DNA from: Bacteroidota bacterium
GTDB taxonomy: Bacteria > Bacteroidota > Bacteroidia > Bacteroidales > WCHB1-69
NCBI GenBank assembly: GCA_009786185.1
Contig: WQTS01000143.1
Location: 30,270 to 94,269 of the forward strand
DNA: 64,000 bases
Reading direction: 5' to 3'
The translations under genes were made by a program, and so were the position numbers. The notes beneath the pieces are model-generated. The model was not told the DNA's origin. It worked only from the letters and a program-made list of their open reading frames with translations, and did no database searches. Positions 23,653 to 31,402 of this stretch are shown in pieces (the first letter of the stretch is position 1; each line of letters begins with the position of its first letter).

Positions 23653-24130
23653 TTTGTAAAGTGATTCCAAAATTTGCAATTCCCTTTAAATCATCGGTTC
23701 TCATAGCTTGTTGTGCTGAAAATATATAGGTACCGGTTTGCGGGAAACGTACTTTCGGTTTTAAAACAAACCTGTTTTGTTTAATTTTTCCGGAGCCTCT
23801 TCCCGTCCAACGACCATGCGCATCAGATAAAATACAATTTAAAGTATCGGTAAACATCGTGCTATCAGGAAATTGCGTGGTAAAGAAAAGATATAAGTTT
23901 TGATACGGATAATCGGTGGTATTTCTTACATCAATGTAAAAATTATAATATTGTAACGAATCTGAAATGGTAAATTCGTAAGTCAGTGTGGTGTCTATAT
24001 TCCATGTTTCGTTAGGCAGATGATCCATTTTTTGGTAAAATGTTTTTTGCTTACAAGAAATGAACAGGCAGAAAAGCACAAGAAGGGTAAGCGGTAAGCG
24101 GTAAGCGGTATGTGGAAAATGAAATTTCAT
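23645..24130 (-). CDS. gldH: Gliding-motility lipoprotein GldH
   Basis: A 161-residue lipoprotein. The signal peptide ends at the lipobox FISC (Cys27). The mature protein has GldH features: FYQKMDHLPNETWNIDTTLTYEFTI, YNFYIDVRNTTDYPYQNLYLF, LSDAHGRWTGRGSG and FPQTGTYIFSAQQAMR. GldH is associated with gliding and T9SS components but is widespread in non-gliding Bacteroidota. An oddity is the signal region, which contains HTAYRLPLTLL, encoded by three 7-nt repeats (24088-24108). Change in repeat number would shift the frame before the lipobox. The gene overlaps the next one by 8 bp. Confidence 0.85.
   Translation of the reverse strand: MKFHFPHTAYRLPLTLLVLFCLFISCKQKTFYQKMDHLPNETWNIDTTLTYEFTISDSLQYYNFYIDVRNTTDYPYQNLYLFFTTQFPDSTMFTDTLNCILSDAHGRWTGRGSGKIKQNRFVLKPKVRFPQTGTYIFSAQQAMRTDDLKGIANFGITLQNE
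24088..24108. repeat. Heptamer tandem repeat in the gldH signal-peptide region
   Basis: Three perfect TAAGCGG units (CCGCTTA on the gldH coding strand), flanked by GG and TATG. The same heptamer closes the repeat in pyrC. Confidence 0.75.
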
Positions 24131-24271
24131 TGCTTATAAAAACTTAAGTGTGCAAAATAACATAAAATCTTTCAATATTAATTAGATTTTTTTATGAATA
24201 TTTGCAGTCTTAAAAAAACTCAATTCAATTACAAAAAAAAGAAAAATTAATTAATTAAAAATCACAATATT

Positions 24272-25468
24272 ATGAAGAGATTTGATCCGGCGAGCGCCAT
24301 TCAGGATTTGCGCCAATTTGGCGAATTTGGAGACGTGAACCCCTCCGTTACCGATTCTGCAACCTACACTTTTATGGAAGCACGAACCATGACCGACACT
24401 TTTAATGGCGAAACGGAAGGATGTTACCTGTATTCGCGCCATTGGAATCCGAGCAATAAATATTTAGCCGACGCATTAGCCGCGATGGAAAACACAGAAG
24501 CTGCTTGGGTTACCGCCTCAGGAATGGCGGCAATTACATGTACCATTTTGCAAATTTGCAGCTCGGGCGACCATATCGTTTCCAGCATTACCACGTATGG
24601 CGGTACTTTCGCTTTCTTCGAAAATTATCTGAAAAAATTCAATATTGAAGTTACTTTTGTCAATATTTCCGATTTAAACGCGGTGAAAAAAGCGATGCGC
24701 CCCAATACGAAAATGATCTATACGGAAACGATGACCAATCCGTTGCTTCAAATTTCCAATTTGCCCGAATTGGCGAAAATTGCCCACGCACAAAATGCCA
24801 AATTGGTATGCGACAATACATTTACTCCGTTAATGGTTACTCCGGCACACCACGGGGTTGATGTGGTAGTTTATAGTATGACCAAATTTATTAACGGTAA
24901 AAACGATTGTGTAGCCGGCGCCATTTGCTCTACTTTAGATTTTATTAACAGTTTGGCAGATGTGAACAGCGGTACTGCCATGCTATTAGGGCCTGTTTTA
25001 GATCCGAAACTATCTGCTGCTATCCTAAAGAATTTGCACACTTTGCACGTTAGAATGATGCAACACAGCAAAAATGCGATGTTCTTGGCAGAACGCTTTA
25101 AAGAGTTGGGGCTTAAATTTAACTATCCGGGCTTGTCTTGCCATCCAGACCATCAACTGTTAAAATCCATGATGAATGATGGATACGGATTTGGTGGAAT
25201 GATTGCTATTGATATGGGAACAGCAGAAAAAGCAAACGCCATTATGGAAAAAATGCAAGACGCCGACGTGGGTTATTTGGCGGTAAGTTTGGGATATTTC
25301 AAAACGTTATTCAGTAATTCCGGAAAATCTACCTCTTCCGAAGTTCCCGAAGATATTCAGCGAGAAATGGGAATGTCGGAAGGCTTAATTCGTTTTTCGG
25401 TGGGCTTAGACATGAATATTGAACGTACTTATGAAAAGATAAAAACTTGTATTCAAGCAGTAAATTAG
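24272..25468 (+). CDS. Methionine gamma-lyase-like Cys/Met-metabolism PLP enzyme
   Basis: A 398-residue fold-type I PLP enzyme. The Schiff-base lysine lies in VVVYSMTKFINGKND, with upstream CDNTFTPLMV (PLP-binding Asp) and SGMAAITCTILQICSSGDHI. The family includes methionine gamma-lyase, cystathionine gamma-lyase and cystathionine gamma-synthase. The ALAAMENTEAAWVTASGM region and the C-terminal SSEVPEDIQREMGMSEGLIRFSVGLDM are typical of lyase-type members. With kamE and gdhA it fits amino-acid fermentation, making methanethiol, ammonia and 2-oxobutyrate from methionine. The exact reaction cannot be set by eye. Start is the first Met (MKRFDPAS), after an AT-rich region with AATATTTGC, a near -7 box. 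Confidence 0.83.
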   Translation: MKRFDPASAIQDLRQFGEFGDVNPSVTDSATYTFMEARTMTDTFNGETEGCYLYSRHWNPSNKYLADALAAMENTEAAWVTASGMAAITCTILQICSSGDHIVSSITTYGGTFAFFENYLKKFNIEVTFVNISDLNAVKKAMRPNTKMIYTETMTNPLLQISNLPELAKIAHAQNAKLVCDNTFTPLMVTPAHHGVDVVVYSMTKFINGKNDCVAGAICSTLDFINSLADVNSGTAMLLGPVLDPKLSAAILKNLHTLHVRMMQHSKNAMFLAERFKELGLKFNYPGLSCHPDHQLLKSMMNDGYGFGGMIAIDMGTAEKANAIMEKMQDADVGYLAVSLGYFKTLFSNSGKSTSSEVPEDIQREMGMSEGLIRFSVGLDMNIERTYEKIKTCIQAVN

Positions 25469-25492
25469 TTGTTTCCCTAAAAATATTTAGCG

Positions 25493-25822
25493 ATGAAAAA
25501 AATATTAGTCTTACTGATTTCGTGCATCTTGCTGATTTCATGTACAAAAACAGACATACGGATACAGGGTTTTGTAACCTACAATGGACATTGGATTCAA
25601 GACGTCAGTATTTCTATTCAGAAATCCAACAAAACTTTTGAAACAATTACTGACCGTGGAGGTTACTATAAGTTTGATAATGTACCTGTTGGCACTTGGA
25701 CACTCACGGTAGAAATGGAAGGTTGTGAAACACAAACCGAAACGTTTTCCGTAAGTGGCTGGAGTAGCGAAAATATTTATCAAAAAAACTTTGAGTTGAA
25801 ATTAGCACCTAAACCGGAATAA
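25493..25822 (+). CDS. Small lipoprotein with carboxypeptidase-regulatory-like domain
   Basis: A 109-residue protein with a lipoprotein signal (LLISC, Cys17). The mature part is a single beta-sandwich of the carboxypeptidase-regulatory type: IQGFVTYNGHWIQDVSISI, TITDRGGYYKFDNVPVGTWTLTVEMEGCE. Such modules are common as the first domain of SusC-like receptors and as stand-alone envelope proteins. It lies 24 bp after the lyase and 5 bp before manA, so is probably in the same transcript. Role unknown. Confidence 0.65.
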   Translation: MKKILVLLISCILLISCTKTDIRIQGFVTYNGHWIQDVSISIQKSNKTFETITDRGGYYKFDNVPVGTWTLTVEMEGCETQTETFSVSGWSSENIYQKNFELKLAPKPE

Positions 25823-25827
25823 ATTAC

Positions 25828-26799
25828 ATGCTATACCCATTAAAATTTACACCTATTCTAAAAGAACGTATTTGGGGCGGCAATGTGCTTGCCAAACAAT
25901 ATGGCAAAACCGATGATATTCAAACCAAGTTTGGAGAAAGTTGGGAAATTTCCGATTTGGATGAAAATATCTCAATGGTTACCAACGGCTTTTTGGCAGA
26001 AAACGATCTGCGGGAACTTATAGAAACTTACATGGGAGAATTAGTAGGTGATACTGTTTTTGAGAAAAACGGATTGGGTTTCCCATTGCTGATTAAAATA
26101 ATTGATGCTCAGGATGATTTATCGGTGCAAGTGCACCCCGACGATACGTTGGCACAGCAAAGATATGAGCAAAATGGCAAAACCGAAATTTGGTACATCG
26201 TTCATGCCGAAGAAGATGCAGGTATTTATGTGGGGTTTAATAAACCTGTTGAAAAACAAGAGTATGTTGATGCCGTACAAAACAATGAGGTGGCTTCTTT
26301 GCTTCAATTTTATCCGGTAAAAAAAGGCGATCTGTTCTTCATTCCCGCCGGAACCGTGCATGCCTTGGGAAAAGGAGTCGGCATAATAGAAGTACAGCAA
26401 CCTTCCGACATTACGTATCGCATTTTCGATTGGAACAGAGTAGAGGTCTCCGGATTGCCGAGAACATTGCACGTTGCCGAAGCGTTAGACGCGATTCACT
26501 TTAATGAAAAGGAGGTCTATAAAATAGAATACGAAGAAAAATTTAATGCCACTTCTACTTTATTTCGCTCGGAGTTTTTTAATATAAATACTGTTACTTT
26601 CGACAAACCGCTTCAAAAAAACTATTCCACTATCGATTCTTTTGTGGTTTATATTTGCGTGGAAGGCGAGGTGCATTTATTCGGAAATAATTTTCACGAA
26701 GTGTTGCTTGCCGGCGAAACGACGCTAATTCCTGCTGCCATTCCGGAAATCAACTTGGTGCCTAATTCCAAATCACAGCTGTTGGAGATTTACGTTTAA
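25828..26799 (+). CDS. manA: Mannose-6-phosphate isomerase, class I
   Basis: A 323-residue zinc-dependent isomerase linking fructose-6-phosphate and mannose-6-phosphate. Zinc ligands sit in the cupin motifs: SVQVHPDDTLA, KTEIWYI, and FFIPAGTVHALG with downstream IIEVQQPSDITYR. The N-terminus LKFTPILKERIWGGNVLAKQYG is standard, and length matches the short type I form of Firmicutes and Bacteroidota. It feeds GDP-mannose-type precursors for surface polysaccharides. A palindromic intergenic repeat begins 3 bp after its stop. Confidence 0.93.
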   Translation: MLYPLKFTPILKERIWGGNVLAKQYGKTDDIQTKFGESWEISDLDENISMVTNGFLAENDLRELIETYMGELVGDTVFEKNGLGFPLLIKIIDAQDDLSVQVHPDDTLAQQRYEQNGKTEIWYIVHAEEDAGIYVGFNKPVEKQEYVDAVQNNEVASLLQFYPVKKGDLFFIPAGTVHALGKGVGIIEVQQPSDITYRIFDWNRVEVSGLPRTLHVAEALDAIHFNEKEVYKIEYEEKFNATSTLFRSEFFNINTVTFDKPLQKNYSTIDSFVVYICVEGEVHLFGNNFHEVLLAGETTLIPAAIPEINLVPNSKSQLLEIYV

Positions 26800-26801
26800 C
26801 A

Positions 26802-26896
26802 TCTGAACCATGATTTTATTAAGATTTTTAAGATTATCAGGATTCTAATCTCATCTTATAAATCCTGTTAATCTTGTTAAAATCATGGTTCAAGAC
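26802..26896. repeat. Palindromic repeat, AATCATGGTTCAGA family, copy A
   Basis: The left arm starts TCTGAACCATGATTTTATTAAG and continues in 9-nt steps (TTTAAGATT, ATCAGGATT). The right arm AATCCTGTTAATCTTG...AAAATCATGGTTCA (26861-26892) is its reverse complement with a 9-nt deletion. Located between manA and the PD-(D/E)XK gene. Confidence 0.85.
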
Positions 26897-26915
26897 AAAA
26901 AAAATCACCTTCCCC

Positions 26916-26948
26916 CTTGACAAACGCCCTTTCGATGTGTATATTTGC
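26916..26948 (+). promoter_or_regulatory. Promoter of the PD-(D/E)XK gene
   Basis: CTTG (26916-26919, one mismatch to TTTG), a 20-nt spacer and TATATTTGC (26940-26948) match the Bacteroidota promoter. It is 26 bp before the ATG at 26974, which supports that start rather than the later ATG at 27060. Confidence 0.6.
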
Positions 26949-26973
26949 GGCGTATTAACCAAAATGCACAGAG

Positions 26974-27560
26974 ATGAAACAATTATCTGAAATTCAGCCT
27001 GAAACAATAGAAAGTTTGTGGGCATTTTTTCAGAATTCTATAAAAGAATCTGAGAAAAGATGGAAAAAATAGATGAAACCATGGAGTCTTGGTCTAATAA
27101 CCACGGTTTTTTTGCGGAAGAGTATTTCATAAACTCTTTTGAAAACGGTAAACAAAATTTTTTTGGCGAAAAATTCGAAGAAATGATAGATCATGTCAAA
27201 GGGATTAAAAAAGGATTTGAAGATGAGTATGATATTTTGCTCATTAATGGAAAATCTATAGGAATTGTAGAAATAAAATTTAAAGCTCACGAAAATGATG
27301 TACCTAAAATTTTAAGAAAGGCCCAAACTTTTAGAGTTAATTTTCCCGAATATAAAAATCATCAGGTCTATTTAAGATTAGCCACTATGGCATTTTATCC
27401 CGAATTAGAGCAAGAGTGTACAAAGGAAGGTATTGCAATAGTTAAGCAAGTAGGAGACACGATCGCAATTAATGACAAACATTTAAAGTGTTTTAAAGAT
27501 GAACTAATAAACGTAAAAAAACGTAACCCAAAATTCACAAATAAACTTCTTATCCTATAA
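26974..27560 (+). pseudogene. PD-(D/E)XK nuclease-like protein, frameshifted near its start
   Basis: Two frames make one gene. Frame 1 runs 26974-27072 (MKQLSEIQPETIESLWAFFQ ... KRWKK, 32 residues, then TAG). Frame 2 is open to 27560 (from ATG 27060, IDETMESW...). Reading one extra A in the A6 run at 27064-27069 joins them as KRWKK-IDETMES, giving about 197 residues, the usual length for this family with its N-terminal helix. The nuclease-like core has EYDILLINGKSIGIVEIKFK: Asp followed by Glu-X-Lys, consistent with PD-(D/E)XK. The promoter sits before the first frame. The break may be a real mutation, a slippage site or a consensus error. Function unknown; a palindromic repeat lies 77 bp upstream. 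Confidence 0.75.
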
Positions 27561-27569
27561 TTATTCTAT

Positions 27570-27578
27570 TATTTTTGC
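27570..27578 (+). promoter_or_regulatory. -7 promoter element (TATTTTTGC) before the T9SS gene
   Basis: TATTTTTGC matches TAnnTTTG; 54 bp before the start of the T9SS protein. No clear -33 box. Confidence 0.45.
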
Positions 27579-27631
27579 CAAAGATTTTTTTCCATAGTAT
27601 TACAAATTAAAACAATTTAAATCATTTATTT

Positions 27632-29359
27632 ATGAGAACGTTTACAACTTTAAAAACTATTTTAATGAGCGCTTTGCTGCTCTTTTTATTTGCTAATGTT
27701 TCCTTCGCTCAATGTGCCCTTTTCGAAGACTTTGAAAATATGAGTCAAAACTCTGCTTATGCAGGTAGAATTGTTACTACGTCAAGTGGCAGCTGGATGA
27801 TTTTGGGATATTCTCAAATGGACGTCAACGATAGATATTTTGGCGAGCGCTCTATTCGATTAAGAGCAAACAATTCTGACCCTGCTTCCGGTGCCATGAC
27901 CATACCGGGAGAAAATACCGAAGGTGCCAACGTTATTCAGATGCAATTCGATAAAACTAAAGGCATAGGCACCGTGAGTTTTTATTACGGTTCTTACAGC
28001 GGGCACAGCGGCGGCATAGTATCTGTTGAATACTCAACCGATGGAGGTGTTACTTGGATTAAACCGGACAACAACTCCGTAACCTCTCCGTTGTGGACAA
28101 GCGTAAACGCTATGCAAGAGTTTACTGTGACTGTTAATGTACAAGGAAATGCAAGGATTAGAGTTATCAAATACAAACAATCTGGTACCCAAAATTCTGT
28201 TAATGTTGATGATATATGTGTAACTGACTATATTCCTGAAGGCTATGTTCAAGCTCCTTCTTTTAACCCTCCGAGCGGTACAACATTTATTAATCCAATT
28301 GAGGTAACGATAACATCTGAAACTCCTGGCGCTGTTATAAGATACACAACAAACGGAAGTGATCCAACCGAATCTTCGCCATTATACTCAAATCCTGTAC
28401 CGATTTCTGTAACCACCACCCTAAAAGCCAAAGCATGGAAAGAGGGTGAAGAACCCAGTACTGTAAGTACAGCAGTTTATACTTCGTTAACAATAAATTC
28501 ATTAGCTGAATTGCGTGCATTGGCGCCCGCATATACCGGAGGGCAAAGCCACGGCTCTATGGTTTATAAATATACCGGAAATGCTGTGGTTACTCATATA
28601 CAAGAGTTTAACAATGTGAAATATATTCAAGACGGAAGCGCTGCGATTATGATTTTTGACAGAGATGGAATCATACAGGGAGGTATAGTTGCCGGCGATC
28701 AGCTTTCGAATATTATGGGCACGCTCTCCAATTACTTTGGTATGCTACAAATTATTCCTACTCAAACATGCAGTGTAACAGGTTGGTGGCAAACCGTTCC
28801 TTACACCCTTATTACGGTGAATCAGTTAGATGATGACCATAATAATCCGGTTCAAGCCAAAGTAATCAGACTTGAGAATGTAATGTTTACGCAAACCGGA
28901 AATTGGGATCGCGGCAAATATTACAATCTTAAACAAAATGGTATGGAGTATGACTCTGTAGTTTATACCGATAAATTTGAAGCCACTTATATTGGAACTC
29001 CACTTCCTACTATAGCTGTAGGCATTACCGGAGTTTGTAACTTTAAAGGCGCCACAGGTATTCAAACTAAAAACCGTATTGTGCCCATGGACGATGTGAG
29101 TGCTGTGAAAATTACGGATATTAACAAGTCTGCAATTAAATTAGCGCCTAATCCTGCAAACAGTTTTGTAAATATTATGATTGGCTCACCTATGAGGTTG
29201 GAAATGTATAGCTTGCTTGGAACGCTCATCACTACTGAAACTTTGAGCGAAGGCAGTAATACAATCTCTGTATCTAATTATCCGTCCGGTGTGTATATGA
29301 TGAAATTGATTGATACGAATACGGGGCAATCATTTATACAAAAATTGGTGGTTAAATAA
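27632..29359 (+). CDS. Secreted protein with chitobiase-like, DUF5689-like and T9SS sorting domains
   Basis: A 575-residue protein. Signal peptide MRTFTTLKTILMSALLLFLF...FAQ. Residues about 28-200 form a jelly-roll (CALFEDFENMSQNS ... SVNVDDICVTDY). Residues about 210-285 match the chitobiase/beta-hexosaminidase C-terminal module (PSGTTFINPIEVTITSETPG, IRYTTNGSDPTESSPLYS). Residues about 290-490 resemble DUF5689-type OB domains (YIQDGSAAIMIFDRDG, NPVQAKVIRLENV). The last 75 are a T9SS type A sorting domain: IKLAPNPANSFVNI, EMYSLLGTLITTETL, YPSGVYMMKLID, FIQKLVVK. It is exported through the Por system; its substrate is probably a glycan or nucleic acid but this is unknown. Confidence 0.8.
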   Translation: MRTFTTLKTILMSALLLFLFANVSFAQCALFEDFENMSQNSAYAGRIVTTSSGSWMILGYSQMDVNDRYFGERSIRLRANNSDPASGAMTIPGENTEGANVIQMQFDKTKGIGTVSFYYGSYSGHSGGIVSVEYSTDGGVTWIKPDNNSVTSPLWTSVNAMQEFTVTVNVQGNARIRVIKYKQSGTQNSVNVDDICVTDYIPEGYVQAPSFNPPSGTTFINPIEVTITSETPGAVIRYTTNGSDPTESSPLYSNPVPISVTTTLKAKAWKEGEEPSTVSTAVYTSLTINSLAELRALAPAYTGGQSHGSMVYKYTGNAVVTHIQEFNNVKYIQDGSAAIMIFDRDGIIQGGIVAGDQLSNIMGTLSNYFGMLQIIPTQTCSVTGWWQTVPYTLITVNQLDDDHNNPVQAKVIRLENVMFTQTGNWDRGKYYNLKQNGMEYDSVVYTDKFEATYIGTPLPTIAVGITGVCNFKGATGIQTKNRIVPMDDVSAVKITDINKSAIKLAPNPANSFVNIMIGSPMRLEMYSLLGTLITTETLSEGSNTISVSNYPSGVYMMKLIDTNTGQSFIQKLVVK

Positions 29360-29368
29360 CACAATAAT

Positions 29369-29398
29369 TGTAGGGGTCGAAAATTTTCGACCCCTACA
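29369..29398. repeat. Perfect 30-bp palindrome downstream of the T9SS gene
   Basis: TGTAGGGGTCGAAAA followed directly by its reverse complement TTTTCGACCCCTACA, with no spacer. It can act as a hairpin terminator of the T9SS gene but lacks a U run; similar TAGGGG palindromes are, as I recall, dispersed in other Bacteroidota. Confidence 0.8.
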
Positions 29399-29405
29399 TT
29401 ATATT

Positions 29406-30125
29406 ATGAAACCGATTATCACCATTTTAGGCCCAACCGCCACCGGAAAAACGCGCATTGCCGCATTGTTGGCAAAACAAATCGGTGCAGAAATCGTCAG
29501 TGCCGATTCTCGCCAAATTTATAGACGAATGGACATTGGCACCGGAAAAGATCTGAAGGATTATGCGATAGAGGGTGTAGAAATTCCGTATCATCTTATA
29601 GATGTGGAAGAACCGGGCGAGGTAAATACGGTGTTTAAATACCAAAAATTAGCTCAAGAGGCGATTCAGGATATTCAACAACGCAACAAACCGGTAATTT
29701 TGTGTGGCGGAAGCGGCATGTACATCGAAGCGTTGTTGCAAGGTTATCAGTCCACGCCCATTCCTTCTATTATTTTTGGAATAAAAGGCGATAGAGACGA
29801 AGTGCGGAGGCGCATTACCAAACGATTGAAAGAACGACTTGAAGATGGGATGATTGAAGAAGTGCAAGAGCTCATCAACGAAGGAGTATCCACCGAACAA
29901 TTATATAAATACGGATTGGAATACCGCTATGTAATGCTGTACTTAACTCAGCATTTGGATTATAACACGATGTTTCAGAAGTTGAACACTGCCATACACC
30001 AATTTTCAAAACGCCAAATGACATGGTTTAGAAAGATGGAGCGTGCAGGCTTCGTAATTCACTGGTTGGACTTGGCTTGGAATGAAGAGGAAAAGATGCA
30101 GTATCTTTTTCTTAATATTCCTTAA
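29406..30125 (+). CDS. miaA: Short tRNA dimethylallyltransferase (MiaA-like)
   Basis: A 239-residue MiaA homologue that would transfer dimethylallyl to A37 of tRNAs. Start at ATG 29406, just after the palindrome; motifs: P-loop GPTATGKT (residues 8-15), SADSRQIYRRMDIGTGK, PYHLIDVEEPGE, VILCGGSGMYIEALLQGY and the C-terminal FSKRQMTWFRKMER. Usual MiaA length is about 300. The missing part is the insertion between GGSGMYIEALLQGY and IIFGIKGDRDEVRRRI, roughly 75 residues in relatives including the IRAIE-type helix that helps bind tRNA. Here it is replaced by QSTPIPS. The deletion is in frame. Activity without it is doubtful. Confidence 0.8.
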   Translation: MKPIITILGPTATGKTRIAALLAKQIGAEIVSADSRQIYRRMDIGTGKDLKDYAIEGVEIPYHLIDVEEPGEVNTVFKYQKLAQEAIQDIQQRNKPVILCGGSGMYIEALLQGYQSTPIPSIIFGIKGDRDEVRRRITKRLKERLEDGMIEEVQELINEGVSTEQLYKYGLEYRYVMLYLTQHLDYNTMFQKLNTAIHQFSKRQMTWFRKMERAGFVIHWLDLAWNEEEKMQYLFLNIP

Positions 30126-30161
30126 TTTTTCTATTTTCGCCAATCTAAATTAAATAGCGCC

Positions 30162-31061
30162 ATGTTTAAAACTCCTATTTTATTAGTATTGTATAATCGT
30201 GTGGAAGATACACACAATTTGTTTCAAATTATACGAAAAATAAAGCCGGAAAAACTTTATGTTGCCGCCGATGGCGCCAATAGAGCAATTCCGCTCGATT
30301 ATCAACTGTGCTTGAAAACACGCTCGGTGATTATGCCGGAATGGAAATGTGAAACAAAATTTTTGTTTCACGATGAACATATCGGAAAATCGAAAAATGT
30401 GCATCAAGCTATCTCTTGGATGTTTGAACATGAAGAGGAAGGCATTGTTTTATTTGACGATACGATGCCCAACCTTGACTTCTTTCATTATTGCGAGCAA
30501 TTATTGGAAAAATATCGCGATGTTCCTGAAGTTATGCATATTGGCGCTAATTATTTACGAAGAAAGAAAAAATACCTGAAAGATTCTTATCATTATTCGG
30601 CATATTCGTTCATTTGGGGCTTTGCTACATGGCGCAATACATGGCAAGGGTTTAACTTAGAGATGAAAAAAGCTCCCGAAGAGGTGTTCAAAGTAATTGA
30701 TCAATATGTAAGCAACCCTATCGAAAAATTATATTGTCATCGTATTTATAATACGTTGCGCAAGCATAACTTAGACTATTGGGAGTACCAGTACAACTTC
30801 CACATTTGGCATAACAATGGTTTGTGTGTTTCGCCTAATGTGAACTTGGTAACCAACGTGGGATTCAAAAAAAGAAAACGCCGTATCAGAAAATTAATGA
30901 AGGAAACAGCGCCCATATTGCCGATTCAACATCCGGGAACTATTGAAAGAAACAAAAGAGCAGATAATTACATATTTAAAAAAGTGTACCTCAGAAGTTT
31001 ATCAAGGGTTTTTGCCGATTGGTTCAATGAGGTAATTTTAAGACAAGAAAAAAAATTGTAA
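30162..31061 (+). CDS. GT-A-type glycosyltransferase-like protein
   Basis: A 299-residue cytoplasmic protein. The opening (TPILLVLYNRVEDTHNLFQIIRKIKPEKLYVAADGA) is that of a nucleotide-sugar transferase family common in Bacteroidota polysaccharide clusters. The family motif in the metal site, normally a Asp-Asp-Cys type sequence, reads FDDTMPNLDFF here, so metal binding residues are retained with Cys replaced by Thr. A conserved YSAYSFIWGFATWRNTW and a WHNNGLCVSPNVNLVTNVG stretch follow. The C-terminus is basic. No other cell-surface biosynthesis genes adjoin it. Donor and acceptor unknown. Confidence 0.72.
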   Translation: MFKTPILLVLYNRVEDTHNLFQIIRKIKPEKLYVAADGANRAIPLDYQLCLKTRSVIMPEWKCETKFLFHDEHIGKSKNVHQAISWMFEHEEEGIVLFDDTMPNLDFFHYCEQLLEKYRDVPEVMHIGANYLRRKKKYLKDSYHYSAYSFIWGFATWRNTWQGFNLEMKKAPEEVFKVIDQYVSNPIEKLYCHRIYNTLRKHNLDYWEYQYNFHIWHNNGLCVSPNVNLVTNVGFKKRKRRIRKLMKETAPILPIQHPGTIERNKRADNYIFKKVYLRSLSRVFADWFNEVILRQEKKL

Positions 31062-31065
31062 CATC

Positions 31066-31398
31066 ATGATAAACTTTGGCTTCCAAATCAATCAGGGACG
31101 TACTATTAATTTAGACATTGATCGTGTAGTATTAAAACAATTGGAGGAAGCAGTGGCATCGTTCCGGCGCTGCATTCGTTGCGGAACTTGCACGGCAACT
31201 TGTTCGGCAGCACAATTTACCGATTTCAATATTCGTAAAATTCACACCACGTTTCGCTCCGGAATGTACAAAGAGTTGGCAGATGCGCTAAAACCTTGTA
31301 TGCTTTGCGGAAAATGTACATTAGTTTGCCCCCGTGACGTAAATCTTCGATCTTTGGTGGTTAATATGCGTAAAATTTTAAACGAAAACGATTTATAA
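31066..31398 (+). CDS. HdrC-like two-[4Fe-4S] ferredoxin subunit
   Basis: A 110-residue protein with two CxxCxxCxxxC cluster motifs: CIRCGTCTATC (about 36-46) and CMLCGKCTLVCP (about 80-91). This is the size and layout of HdrC/GlpC-type electron carriers. It stops 5 bp before a large HdrD-like membrane protein, so they form a complex that moves electrons between a soluble donor and a membrane or disulfide site. The true electron partner (quinone, disulfide, CoM-like thiol) is not readable. Confidence 0.85.
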   Translation: MINFGFQINQGRTINLDIDRVVLKQLEEAVASFRRCIRCGTCTATCSAAQFTDFNIRKIHTTFRSGMYKELADALKPCMLCGKCTLVCPRDVNLRSLVVNMRKILNENDL

Positions 31399-31402
31399 GA
31401 TT

